Part shown: in pieces, positions 15,893-26,400 of the stretch
How the letters are laid out: every line of letters begins with the position of its first letter
Numbering within the stretch: position 1 is the first letter of the stretch
Assembly (NCBI GenBank): GCA_003480725.1
Contig: QUJQ01000007.1
Coordinates: 45,315-109,314 of the forward strand
Length of the DNA: 64,000 nucleotides
Direction: 5' to 3'
DNA from: Clostridiaceae bacterium AM27-36LB
GTDB taxonomy: Bacteria; Bacillota; Clostridia; Lachnospirales; Lachnospiraceae
Program-made: the position numbers and the translations under genes
Notes under the pieces: model-generated
What the model was told of the DNA's origin: nothing
The model's database searches: none
The model's input: only the letters and a program-made list of their open reading frames with translations

Positions 15893-16442
15893 TGTAAGTA
15901 CCTCCCATCTGAATTTTTGAAATGTTCAAAATCCAGATGGAGAGGTGGCGAACGACACCTAACACCACTAATAGCCCTATGGCACTTTCCAACAAAAATC
16001 GACAAAAGAAAAACCGCAAAGGCTCTATGACCTTTACGGTTATGGGAAATATTAATTCTGTTGTATGGAGATTGTACTTCTACATTCAAGGCAGGAAGTG
16101 CCGTTGCATAGGCAGAAATTTTTTTAACTGGTTTCCTGCCGTTCTCTGATATGCTATGTATTGATAAATTTTGCTTCGTATGAGCAGATAGATAACTGCC
16201 CGAAAAAAGGACATAAAAAAATCCCTCCAAATTTAAAAACAAATTCAGAGGGTAATTTAGGGTATAACAAAATAACCCACCCGAATATCGTTTTTTTTAT
16301 TTGGTGAGTTTGTTCTTTCAAATACGAAACAAATGCTCATGTACGGTAAAGTATCACAAGAAAATTATGTCGAATTGACAGCCGCCTCCGCTATACCGAA
16401 TAAGGAAATAAAGAGTCCTCAAATTTTGCGCTACTAAATGAA
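15893..16442. other. 550-bp gap with operator-like palindrome, terminators and an element-end relic
   Basis: No convincing gene. An inverted repeat CCATCTGAATTTTTGAA/TTCAAAATCCAGATGG (15905-15941) lies upstream of the sigma gene and may be an operator. On the minus strand AACCGTAAAGG/CCTTTGCGGTT with TTTTTC (about 16007-16039) and CCCTC-AATTT/AAATT-GAGGG with seven T (about 16210-16245) look like terminators. At 16333-16348 a 16-bp stretch, ATGCTCATGTACGGTA, is identical to the right end of element B2. Confidence 0.6.
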
Positions 16443-16470
16443 GACGAGCGGAAGTAATCTCCCGCTCGTC
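16443..16470. terminator. Hairpin after tet(40)-like gene
   Basis: GACGAGCGG (16443-16451) and CCGCTCGTC (16462-16470) form a perfect 9-bp stem 22 bp past the tet(40)-like stop. The T-run is weak on the minus strand, so it may act as a 3' stabiliser as well as a terminator. Confidence 0.6.
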
Positions 16471-16491
16471 AGTAAACTTAACTATGCCATA

Positions 16492-17712
16492 TCAATCCCG
16501 CTTCTTTCCCGCCACCGGCACTAAGAACAGCGCGGGCAACAGCAGGAAAGCGGTACAGACCAGCCCCCAGGGTATGGACACCTGCTGGGCTACCAGCCCC
16601 ACAATAGGCCCGCCGATGATCTGCCCGAAAGAGTCCAGCTGTCCGCTGGTGGAAAAGACTGTGGCGCGCATTTTCTCATCCACTTGGTCGTTCATCCAGG
16701 CGGCCAGCACAGGCTCCTTGATGGTGCGCATAAGCCCCGCCAGCAGGAACACCAACAACATGAACCAAAAGCTCCGCCCCACCGCGAAGAGAACCAGGAA
16801 CAGGATATACCCGGCGCTGGTGGACATGACCACACTGGTTCGGCTGACAGTCCCTTTTTTCTCCATGCGGGCGATGAGCAACTGAGAAGCCAGAATACCT
16901 AAGCCGTTGCCGATAAGACTGATAACACCGAACCAAGTGACGCTGTTCAGCGGCCCGATAACGGGTATTACCGTGTCATCCAGAAAATGAGCGGTGGAGA
17001 GCCGGTCAAAGCCTTCACTGGCAAGTCCCCCGCATAGTGTGATTGCTAAGAGCGCCAGCAACACAGGTGCGCCTTTCACAAAGCCCAGGTTGAGCTTGAA
17101 CAGGCAGACAAAGTCTTTAAGCAAGCCCTGCCGTTCCTCAATAGCAGGGGAGAAGTTGGTTTCTGGCATGATGCGAACCATCACCAGCCCCAACAACAAG
17201 CACAAACTGCCCCCCAAGATGAGAGGCATTTGCAGGTTTATGTTTCCCAGCAGTGTGCCCAGCACCACGCCCAGAACGCCGCCGATTTGCCCCATTTGAC
17301 TGCCCCGCAGGAACACCTTGTCTATGGGTTTGTCCTCTTCCTCCGAGGCAATCCACGCCTCCAGAGCGCCGGTGATGAAGGTATCACCGCAACCCCAGAC
17401 AACCTGGGCCAGCAGAACCGGCGCGAACCACGGTAGCGCACCCTCCATCAGAAAGCCCAGGCCGTAGAGGAACATTCCAATCAGCACCGAGCGCCGACGG
17501 CTATACAAATCCGCCACCACACCGGTGGGCATCTCGAACAGAAAGCAGGAGGTCTCCTGAACCGTCCCTACCAGGACAAGCTGGAAAGCATCCAGCTGCA
17601 CCACCTCCAGGTGGTACACGATGGAAAGCACTGTGGACATAGAAACCGCCAGGGAACAGACAAATCGGAACAGCAGGTAGACAGAATATGCCTTTGAATT
17701 TTTAGCAAACAT
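16492..17712 (-). CDS. tet(40): Tet(40)-like MFS tetracycline efflux pump
   Basis: A 406-residue membrane protein (start MFAKNSKAYSVYLLFRFVCS at 17712) with 10-12 hydrophobic segments and major facilitator motifs (FEMPTGVVADLYSRRRSVLI between helices 2 and 3). The size and sequence fit Tet(40), which pumps tetracycline out across the membrane. Its position 50 bp downstream of a tet(O/32/O)-like gene is the arrangement reported for human gut Firmicutes. A TTG at 17733 would add 7 residues, but the ATG follows AAGGAG. It is probably co-transcribed from the tet(O/32/O) promoter. Identity to the reference was not computed. Confidence 0.75.
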   Translation of the reverse strand: MFAKNSKAYSVYLLFRFVCSLAVSMSTVLSIVYHLEVVQLDAFQLVLVGTVQETSCFLFEMPTGVVADLYSRRRSVLIGMFLYGLGFLMEGALPWFAPVLLAQVVWGCGDTFITGALEAWIASEEEDKPIDKVFLRGSQMGQIGGVLGVVLGTLLGNINLQMPLILGGSLCLLLGLVMVRIMPETNFSPAIEERQGLLKDFVCLFKLNLGFVKGAPVLLALLAITLCGGLASEGFDRLSTAHFLDDTVIPVIGPLNSVTWFGVISLIGNGLGILASQLLIARMEKKGTVSRTSVVMSTSAGYILFLVLFAVGRSFWFMLLVFLLAGLMRTIKEPVLAAWMNDQVDEKMRATVFSTSGQLDSFGQIIGGPIVGLVAQQVSIPWGLVCTAFLLLPALFLVPVAGKKRD

Positions 17713-17762
17713 GAAGTTACATTCTCCTTTCAAATCTCATTTTATATGACTTTTGCAAGCTG

Positions 17763-19682
17763 TTAAGCTAACTTGTGGAACATATGCCGAACCTTATCTA
17801 TACGGCTATTCGGGCGGCGGGGTTGGCAAATAAATTTACCAATAGCTGGCTGGTATCCTTTTAACTCTGTCAAGCAGACTCCCTGCCCATTTGTGAAATA
17901 AGTTAAATCGTTCCTGTATTCTTGAATACATCTAGCAGGGATTTCTCCTTTCAGAATGACCTCGTCATTCTTTATCTGAGTACTTACAATATCTGCACAA
18001 TACCTTGGAGCATCATGATACGCCCGTGAGAGATATTCCTGCGGTGCATAAATTTCAAAGTGGAGATATGGCTCTAATAGTTCTGTCCCTGCTTTTTTTA
18101 AAGCCTGCTCCAATACGATAGGGGAAAGCAGCCGAAAGTCTGCGGGGGTACTTACAGGACTATAATACAATCCATATTCAAAACAGATTTTACAGTCTGT
18201 CACTTTCCATCCATACAGCCCCTGCTCGCAGCCATAAAGAACCCCCTCCATAACCGCATTTTGGAACGATTGATTTAAATATCCAAGTGAAACTCTGCTT
18301 TCATACTGCACTCCGCTTCCAATAGGGAGCGGCTCTATGGACAACCCGACAGAAGCCCAGAAAGGATTTGGCGGGACTTCTATGTGGATGGTATATTCTG
18401 CTTTTCTAAGCGGTCTTTCCATATATATAACAGTAGGCTCTTTTATTTCTGCCTCCACATGATATTTTTCCTCAAGGATGGCACAAATGACTTCCATCTG
18501 CACATTCCCCAAAAAAGATAACATAATCTCATGGGTAACAGTATCAATGTCAAAATGCAAAAGAGGGTCTGTATCAGCAATCTCTGCGAGGGCATTTAAC
18601 AGGGCTTCCCTTTGCTCCGGCTTTTGCGGCTCTACCGTTGTCCGAAGTAATGGCATGGGATTATCAATCCGTGTTTTGTGAGGCAGGAGTTTTTCATTTC
18701 CCAGGATATCGTTCAGTTTCAAAGTATCATCAGCTAAAATAACAATTTCTCCCGGACAGGCATGGTCAGCCGGGACGATTTCACCGTTTGTCGGAACACA
18801 CATCTCTGTGATTTTTATTTTCTCTTTTTCAGATATTCTAATAACATCCCTCAAATGCAATGTTCCGCTATATATACGCACATAAACAAAACGCCGCCTT
18901 TTCTCTGAATATTCAATCTTAAAAACCTGCCCGCATAGTTCAGATTGACCTTCAGGCGTTGATGAATAAAATTTACTGGCAATTACTTCTATAAGCTGCC
19001 GAATCCCCAGATTGTTTTTAGCGCTTCCGTGATAAACGGGAAATAACGTTCCGTTTTGGAATCTCCTGTTTTCTTCCTGTTCCAGTTCTGACATTTTAAA
19101 CGGTTTCCCTGACATATATTTCTCTAATAGTTCATCGTTTCCCATAATTACCGCATCCCACTGTTCCATATCGTCATTGTCCGTTACATTTATATGGGGA
19201 TGCTGCCCAACCTTTTGCTTCACTATAATTTCCGAAGAAAGCTTTGCTTTCATTTCTCGATATACCATTGGCAAATCAATCCCCTCTTGGTCAATTTTAT
19301 TGATGAAAAAAATTGTCGGAATCTTCATTGTCTGTAGTGCATGAAACAGTATACGGGTCTGTGCCTGTATGCCATCCTTTGCAGAAACTAATAATACTGC
19401 TCCGTCTAATACGGATAAAGAACGGTATACTTCCGCCAAAAAATCCATATGGCCTGGCGTATCTATAATGTTGACTTTTACATCCTCCCACTGAAAAGAT
19501 GTCACTGCTGTCTGGATAGTGATTCCCCTTTGACGCTCCAAATTCATTGTATCTGTCCTTGTTGTGCCTTCATCTACGCTCCCTAGTTCTGCAATTGCAC
19601 CACTGGTATACAATAAACTTTCCGTTAATGTTGTCTTTCCTGCGTCAACGTGAGCCAGAATGCCTAAGTTAATTATTTTCAT
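17763..19682 (-). CDS. tet(O/32/O): Mosaic Tet(O/32/O)-type ribosomal protection protein
   Basis: A 639-residue EF-G-like GTPase that displaces tetracycline from the ribosome. G motifs are [20 protein letters not shown] and NKID. Residues 1 to about 300 and about 390-639 read like Tet(O) as I recall it. Residues about 301-388 ([20 protein letters not shown], then [20 protein letters not shown]) differ and look like Tet(32). That gives the O/32/O mosaic known from gut bacteria. The gene has a consensus promoter and a tet(M)-type attenuator upstream and a tet(40)-like gene downstream. Exact breakpoints need an alignment. Confidence 0.85.
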   Translation of the reverse strand: MKIINLGILAHVDAGKTTLTESLLYTSGAIAELGSVDEGTTRTDTMNLERQRGITIQTAVTSFQWEDVKVNIIDTPGHMDFLAEVYRSLSVLDGAVLLVSAKDGIQAQTRILFHALQTMKIPTIFFINKIDQEGIDLPMVYREMKAKLSSEIIVKQKVGQHPHINVTDNDDMEQWDAVIMGNDELLEKYMSGKPFKMSELEQEENRRFQNGTLFPVYHGSAKNNLGIRQLIEVIASKFYSSTPEGQSELCGQVFKIEYSEKRRRFVYVRIYSGTLHLRDVIRISEKEKIKITEMCVPTNGEIVPADHACPGEIVILADDTLKLNDILGNEKLLPHKTRIDNPMPLLRTTVEPQKPEQREALLNALAEIADTDPLLHFDIDTVTHEIMLSFLGNVQMEVICAILEEKYHVEAEIKEPTVIYMERPLRKAEYTIHIEVPPNPFWASVGLSIEPLPIGSGVQYESRVSLGYLNQSFQNAVMEGVLYGCEQGLYGWKVTDCKICFEYGLYYSPVSTPADFRLLSPIVLEQALKKAGTELLEPYLHFEIYAPQEYLSRAYHDAPRYCADIVSTQIKNDEVILKGEIPARCIQEYRNDLTYFTNGQGVCLTELKGYQPAIGKFICQPRRPNSRIDKVRHMFHKLA

Positions 19683-19710
19683 GTGATTTTCCTCCTATCA
19701 ACACCCAAAA

Positions 19711-19797
19711 AAGGGCATAAAAATACCCAGTGATAAATACTCCTATCACTGGGTAAATAACTCCAATAGCCCCAAAACACTTATATGTTTTCGGGCA
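19711..19797 (-). promoter_or_regulatory. Tetracycline-type transcriptional attenuator leader
   Basis: On the minus strand TACCCAGTGATA and TATCACTGGGTA (19724-19735, 19744-19755) form a 12-bp perfect stem followed by TTTTTATG: a terminator ahead of the tet gene. A second hairpin, GCCCGAAAACA/TGTTTTGGGGC (about 19770-19797), lies just upstream and could compete. This resembles the tet(M) leader, but the leader peptide frame here is very short (ATGCCCGAAAACATATAA). Confidence 0.8.
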
Positions 19798-19817
19798 TAT
19801 AAAATTACATGATAAAA

Positions 19818-19920
19818 GTATTCTTAAACTGGGTACAAAAAACTAAGCCCCATATTAAAAGTGAAACGAGACTGCTACTTTTTGTTCCCACTATCAAATT
19901 GACAGTTTATTTAAGAATAC
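19818..19920. repeat. Distant inverted repeat in the tet leader
   Basis: GTATTCTTAAA (19818-19828) and TTTAAGAATAC (19910-19920) are an 11-bp inverted repeat about 80 bp apart, as in the long tet(M)/tet(O) leaders. It may set the overall fold of the untranslated RNA. Confidence 0.6.
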
Positions 19921-19962
19921 CTTGCCGCATATTTATTAACTCCTTGTATAATACTGAATCTA

Positions 19963-19991
19963 ATTATATTCCTTAACCCTTTATTTGTCAA
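19963..19991 (-). promoter_or_regulatory. Consensus sigma-A promoter of the tet genes
   Basis: On the minus strand TTGACA (19991-19986) and TATAAT (19968-19963) are both perfect, with a 17-bp spacer. The transcript would start near 19955 and run through the attenuator into both tet genes. Confidence 0.9.
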
Positions 19992-20007
19992 GCTGACAAA
20001 CTAAAGC

Positions 20008-20036
20008 AGAAAAAGCGGCAGGATTTCCCCCTGCCA
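20008..20036 (-). terminator. Terminator after tnpV of element A
   Basis: On the minus strand GGCAGG and CCTGCC pair and are followed by GCTTTTTC. It lies just before the tet promoter. Confidence 0.75.
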
Positions 20037-20048
20037 CTAATCATCTGT

Positions 20049-20423
20049 TTATGCAAAAATAATTTCCTTTTCCACAATCTCCCTCGCACAAGCCCTTATG
20101 TTATTGAGGCATCCTGTCCATTCTAAGGCGTTTTCTGCCTTTAGCTGTTCCGTTATGCCCTGTGCCTGTTTCATACCCTCTATGAGCCTTTCAAAGCGTT
20201 CCTGTGCCTGTCTGTTGATGTCGGCAAGGTAGGCGTTTAGCCTGCCGCTTGTAAGAAGATTGGTGTATGTAACTTTACGGTACTGTTTTAGATAATCTAA
20301 ATGCCGTTGCCCCCAGATGCCTATTGCCTGTTCTTCTTCGGCGGGTACAGTTAAGCACGGTATCAAATAATCCCCTTGCCTTTCGTATTTGCCGCCCAGT
20401 TCCTCAAATAATGATTTTGCCAT
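20049..20423 (-). CDS. tnpV: TnpV-family transposon protein (element A)
   Basis: A 124-residue protein (MAKSLFEELGGKYERQGDYL...) with the TnpV pattern: GDYLIPCL near the start, an RHLDYLKQYR region, then LNAYLADINRQAQERFERLI and EWTGCLNN. TnpV genes are carried by Tn4451-like elements; their role is undefined. GGAGG precedes the ATG. It lies 57 bp inside the right end of element A, so in the integrated state it is reached by transcription from the interrupted SNF2 gene. Two relatives occur in the window (52704-53081 and 27156-27512). Confidence 0.85.
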   Translation of the reverse strand: MAKSLFEELGGKYERQGDYLIPCLTVPAEEEQAIGIWGQRHLDYLKQYRKVTYTNLLTSGRLNAYLADINRQAQERFERLIEGMKQAQGITEQLKAENALEWTGCLNNIRACAREIVEKEIIFA

Positions 20424-23400
20424 TGTCTGTTACCTCCACATTCTTTTTTATTTTGACTGTCCGCAAAATCCGTCCTACATCTCCCGGTCTCCACGGACAG
20501 TCCAGGTCATGAAGTGCCACCAGACGGTCCTGCACATTGGTGCCTGCGCCCATCTTGGCGGTGCTGCCCATAAGCACACGCACCTGACCGGTACGGACTT
20601 TGGAGAACAGCTCCTTTTTCCGCACCTCGGTATTGGCTTCATGGATAAAAGCGATCTGGTCGGCAGGCATCCCCTGGGCAATGAGCTTCTGACGAATATC
20701 GTCATACACCGTAAAGGCCGGTTCCTGCTCCGGCAGAGGTACAGCGCCTTCCAGTGCGTGAAGCAGTGGATTATCCAGCGTTTTCGCCGCCTTGCTTGCA
20801 GGAGCTTTTGCCTGCGGGGTAGAAATATCACAGAACACCAGCTGGGTTAATTTATCAGCCTCGCCATCCCGCCAGATCTGCATGATGTTCTCTACGCATT
20901 GATTGACCTTTGTTCCGGGTTCGTCCGGCAGCATCTGGTTGACGATCCTCTGGTCCAGCCCCAGTTTACGGCCATCCGAGGTAATCTTGAGCATATTGTC
21001 CTGGGACGGGTCAACGGTTCCGCTGTGTACCAGCGATGCGCGCTCCGAAAGGGCCTTGACCATTTCCTGCTGATGTTCGGTAGGCTGCGCCACGATGTTG
21101 TGGTATTCCACTTCCGGGGTAGGCAGATTCAGCTGGTCGGCAGTCTTAATGTCAGCCACTTCTTTGAACAGGTTCATCAGCTCCGGCAGGTTAAAGAACT
21201 TGCTGAATCTCGTTCTTGCCCGGTAGCCGGTGCCTTCCGGTGCCAGCTCCAATGCTGTGACGGTCTCCCCAAATCGGGAAGCCCAACAGTCGAAGTGGGT
21301 CATGTTCAGCTCTTGCAGGCGTTCATACTGAAGATAACGCTGCATGGTGTAAAGCTCGGTCATGGAGTTGCTGACCGGGGTGCCGGTGGCAAAGATCACA
21401 CCACGATTTCCGGTGATCTCGTCCATATAGCGGCACTTGGCAAACATATCGGAGGATTTCTGCGCGTCCGATGTGGAAAGACCAGCCACATTCCGCATTT
21501 TTGTGTATAGAAACAGGTTTTTATAGTTGTGGGCCTCGTCCACAAACAAACGGTCCACACCCAGCTGCTCGAAGGTTACCACATCGTCTTTTCGCCCCTC
21601 GGCTTGCAGCTTTTCCAGTCTGGCTTCCAGAGACTTTCTGGTACGCTCCAGCTGCTTGACGGTAAAACGCTCGCCGCCGCTGGCCTGCACCTCTGCGATG
21701 CCCTCGGTGATCTCGTCGATCTGCTCATAGAGAAGCCTTTCCTGACGCTCCCGGCTGATGGGGATACGCTCAAACTGGCTGTGTCCCATGATGATGGCAT
21801 CATAATCACCCGTCGCAATACGAGCGCAGAACTTCTTTCGGTTATGGGTCTCAAAGTCCTTTTTGGTGGTGACTAAGATATTGGCGGAAGGATAGAGACG
21901 CAGAAACTCCGACGCCCACTGCTCTGTCAGATGGTTTGGAACCACAAAGAGAGATTTCTGGCACAGTCCCAGGCGTTTGGCTTCCATCGAAGCAGCTACC
22001 ATTTCAAAAGTTTTGCCTGCGCCTACTTCATGTGCCAACAGGGTATTTCCTCCATACAGCACATGGGCAATGGCGCTTTTCTGGTGTTCCCGCAGGGTAA
22101 TGGCCGGGTTCATGCCTCCAAAAGTGATGTGGCTGCCATCATATTCACGGGGACGGGTAGAGTTCATTTCCTCGTTGTACTGGCTCACCAAAGTCTGGCG
22201 GCGCTCCGGGTCTCTCCAGATCCAGTCCCTAAAGGCTTCCCGGATCGCCTGCTGTTTTTGAGCCGCCAGGGTGGTCTCCTTGGCATTCAGCACGCGGCGC
22301 TCTTTTCCGTCTGCATCCTCTATGGTGTCATAGATACGGACATCCCGCAGGTTCAGGCTGTCCTCTAAAATCTTGTAGGCGTTGGCGCGGCTGGTTCCGT
22401 AGGTGGTATAAGCTGCCACATCGTTGTAGGATACAGAAGATTTCCCCTTGATCTGCCATTCAGCGGTAAAGGACGAATAGTTGACCTCGATACTGCGTTG
22501 GAGATAAAACGGGGTATTAAAGGTCTCATACATAAACTGCTGGATATATTCCTTGTCAATCCAGGTAGCGCCCAGACGCACCTCGATCTCCGACGCATCC
22601 AGGTCTTTGGGCTGGGCGGCGGTAAGGGCTTCCACATTGACTGCATAAACCTGGTCCTGCTGTGCCGCCCGCTGCGCCTGACGCAGTTTGCGGCGTACAT
22701 TGCCGGAGAGGTATTCATCAGCAGTCACATAATGGGGCGTTCCGTCCTGCTCCAACTGTCCCGGTACACGGAAGATTACGCCTTGCAGCTCTCCGGCCAG
22801 TTCTTCTTTTGTTTTTCCGGTAAGCTGGCTCATATAGCTCATATCCACGCAGGCTCGCTCCGCGATGGAGACAGCAAGAGCTTCACTTGCGGTATCCACG
22901 GTGTCCACCGCCTTGTGTGGCTTGATGGTGCGCTTGGTGAACATATCCGCCTTGCGTTCCAGTTTCCCGTCCTCGTCGATGACTTCCAGCGCGCAGAGCA
23001 GATAGTAGCTGGAATCATCGGCAAAGGCCAGCCGGTTCGCCCGGTCATTGATAAGACCATATTTTGCGGAAAAGCTATCATAGAGCCGGTTCAGTTCAGC
23101 CTGTTTATCCTGGATGGCGCTGTCCGGTGTGGCGGCGTCCATTTGGAGATCAATGAGCTGCTGGACACATTCCCGCAGGCCCACCAGCCCTTTCACGCGG
23201 GCCTCGGCGGTGGAGTTCAGGTCTGGGCGCACCATGCGGCTGTTTTCACGGAAATACACAGTGCCGTCCACAACGGTGTAGGAGTAATTTTTCACATTGG
23301 GGTCGGCGGGAATGGAGGTGTCGATGGCTTCGCCCTCACCCAGCTCCGGCAGCTCGGCTTCCTGGTAGGTGCCGCGAATGTACTTCACGGCATCATGCAG

Positions 23401-26400
23401 CTGATCGGCAAGCTCCAGCCCCTCAATGGGATTCACGGTGTAGTCCATGCCATGGGCAGTGCTTACCGGCTCCTGTCTGCCCAGCACCATTTCCGGGTGG
23501 TCGATAAAATACCGGTTGATGGCAAAACCGTCCTCCGTCTGTCCGGTCTGGGTCCATTCCGGCACGATGTCCAGCGGGCGGTCCCGCTTTTGGAGGAAGA
23601 TGATGTCCGATACCACCTCGGCACCGGCATTCTTTTTGAACGCGTCATTCGGCAGACGGATAGCTCCCAGCAGCTCGGCACGCTGGGCAAGATAGCGGCG
23701 CACGGTGGAATCCTTGGCGTCCATAGTATAGCGGGAGGTTACAAAAGCCACCACGCCGCCGGGACGCACCTGGTCCAGTGCTTTGGCGAAAAAGTAGTTG
23801 TGAATACTGAAATTCAGCTTGTTGTAGGCTTTGTCATTGACCTGATACTGACCGAAAGGTACATTGCCGATGGCAAGGTCAAAGAAGTCACGCCTATCGG
23901 TGGTTTCAAAGCCGCCTACTGTGATGTCCGCCTTGGGATAGAGCTGCTTTGCGATGCGCCCGGAAACAGGGTCCAGCTCCACGCCGTACAGACGGCTGTT
24001 TCGCATTTTCTCCGGCAGCATACCAAAGAAATTGCCCACACCCATAGACGGCTCCAGAATATTTCCTGTCTCAAATCCCATACGGTCCACCGCTTCGTAG
24101 ATGGCCTGAATGACCGTAGGGCTGGTGTAATGGGCGTTGAGGGTAGAGCTTCTGGCGGCGGCATATTCCTCCGGGGTCAGCAGTTCTTTTAGCTGGGCAT
24201 ACTCTAAAGCCCATACCGGTTTCTCCTGGTCAAACGCATCAGAGAGACCGCCCCAGCCCACATATCGAGAAAGAACCTCCTGCTGTTCGGGGCTTGCCTG
24301 CTGTCCGGCAGCTTCCAGCTCTTTCAGCAAACGAATCGCATTGACATTTGCCCGGAACTTGGCTTTCGGACCGCCCTCACCCAAATGCTCATCTGTAATG
24401 CGGAAGTTTTTTGCATTGCGGCGCAGGTTAGCCTTGTATTCCTCATAAGATGCTTCCTCGGCAGCTTTGGCATTGGGAAAGGTCTGCCACTGGCCATTGA
24501 CCTGAATGGAAACCGGGTGTTCATCCAACACTTCCTCAAAGGTTTTCTCCGGCTCTGTTACAGGGGCTGGCGGCTCCGGCTCCTCGATATGCAGTCGTTC
24601 CACCACCACATCATAAGGCAGATTGTTCTTATCGCCCGGATAGACGGCCACAGTCTCGGAATGGAAGGTCGGGGATTCGACAGCCGGTTCGGGGCGTTCC
24701 TGTCCAAAGCCATCCAGCTGACGGGCATACATCCCGCGCAGCAAAGGCGCAACCTCATCCCAGCGAAAATACAGCACAGCCAGACGCTTTTCCTCTGCGT
24801 CCAGGACTTCCAGCTCCATGCCCTGTGCCGTGGTACGGTAATCGGCAGTATCGCCGGTCTCCAGATTCAGCGTCTCGATCTCACCAGAATAGGCTCTGCT
24901 CAGCCAATAAGCGATCTCGCTGTTGCTCCTGCCGGATTGCAGCAGCGTGGAAACCTGTTTTTTATCTGCTTCATCCATAAGTCCATGGGTCAATACATCC
25001 CGCAGGTCCTGATCTGCCTTGTCCGGGTCAATAGGAAGAAACTCGGTATAGTAAGCATTGCGGCGGTCTGCCCGAATCAGCTGCTCGAACTGTTCTTTGC
25101 GCTCTGCCCGGTAGATGGGATATACCATGCCGGTGGGCAGAAGCTGCACGGTGTCCTCCCGCAGCTCGGTGATCTGATAGGCGTCATTCTCGATATACAC
25201 GGTATCGCCCACAGCATAGACCGGGGCGGCAGGGTCATAGGAAGTCCTTTGCGGAGTCGGGCGGCGAACTGCATCATATTCCTCATCGGAAATGGAAACC
25301 TCGGAAGTCTGTTCTGTCTCGGCAGCTGCGATCTGCTCGGCATCCGACATCACCTGTTGGATAAACGGGTCATTGTCCAGTTTTTCCGGGTCTGCCACCT
25401 GTCCGTTGACGATCCCTCTTTCCTCCAGGGCTTCCCGGATGGCGATAGGGTCGATATTGTCAAAACGATCCTGTTCTTCTTCGGTATAGAACCGGTCCTC
25501 CTGAATGAGCTGGGCAATCCGGCGCTGTACCTTCGGCCAGGGCAGCTGCGTTTCCTCCGGGCTGCCGGCACGGACAACAAACAGGCTGTTGTTGTTACTG
25601 CCGCCGTATTCCTGAGCCAGCCATGCGGCGGTATCTTTTTCTCTTGCATGGTCTTTCATATAGCGGACAACAGCGTGTTTACTCTCGATATTGCCGTTCC
25701 ATGCACAAAGGGCAGTATCAATATCTTCCTGAGAAAGAGGGCGCAGAAGCTCATGGAGCTTTGGATAGGTTTCGTCGATCACTTCCCGGTGCAGGCGCTG
25801 GCGGAACTCCGGCACATCCGAATAGAGGCGGATCAGCTCCATATCCTTAGAGCCAAGAACCGCACGGCGCACAGCGGCATTGCCCTCGATGACAGCATTT
25901 TCACGGTCGGAATGACCGCAGGCATTTCGATATGCCACATCCTCAGATATGGCGGCAGTCACCACAGGCTTATACTGCTCAAACTGCTCCCGAAGGGTAG
26001 GCTTTGGCGTTTCTTCCTCTATCTCCGGCTGCTGGGCTTGAATGGCATCTTCTTCTGCCAGATCCTTTTCAGCCTGGATCTTGTCATACTGCGCTTGTTC
26101 CTGTTCGGTAAGATAGCGGCCTTTCTGGACAAGTGAGGTAATGCGCTTGGAAACCTTTTCCCAGTTCAAGTGAACATCCGGGCAGTCCTGCTTTTTATAG
26201 TGCAGTCCTTTCCCGTCGTGATCTTCGCCGCTGTGTGTTGCGCCGGACAGGGCATGAGAGCGTCCGCCCATGCCATACTCATCTTTGAGGAATCTCACTT
26301 TCTCCTTATCCGTATGGTTTTCCATGAAGAAAGTATAGATACGGCCTTTTCCTCCGGCAAAACTGCTGCCGCCGGTCATGGCGGCGTCAATCTCATCCTC

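Larger units (their letters stand above)
8324..20481. mobile_element. Element A: tetracycline-resistance mobilizable element in the SNF2 gene
   Basis: A 12.16-kb insertion bounded by a shared GA dinucleotide (TC on the plus strand at 8324-8325 and 20480-20481). Contents in minus-strand order: TnpV, tet(O/32/O)-like, tet(40)-like, three sigma-like regulators, RepA-like ATPase, oriT with iterons, MobV relaxase, ParB-like protein, PC4-like protein, small protein, serine recombinase. Removing it restores the SNF2 reading frame exactly. It has a relaxase and oriT but no mating-channel genes, so it is an integrative mobilizable element that would depend on a helper such as the surrounding ICE. Confidence 0.92.

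Noticed and set aside
15889..16242. Minus-strand 117-codon frame upstream of the sigma gene
   Set aside because: It contains terminator hairpins and an operator-like palindrome and has no Shine-Dalgarno; treated as regulatory DNA.
22498..26136. Long plus-strand frames opposite the SNF2/methylase gene (564 and 583 codons)
   Set aside because: They lie antisense to a strongly supported gene with clear motifs and have no ribosome sites; they arise from its codon bias.
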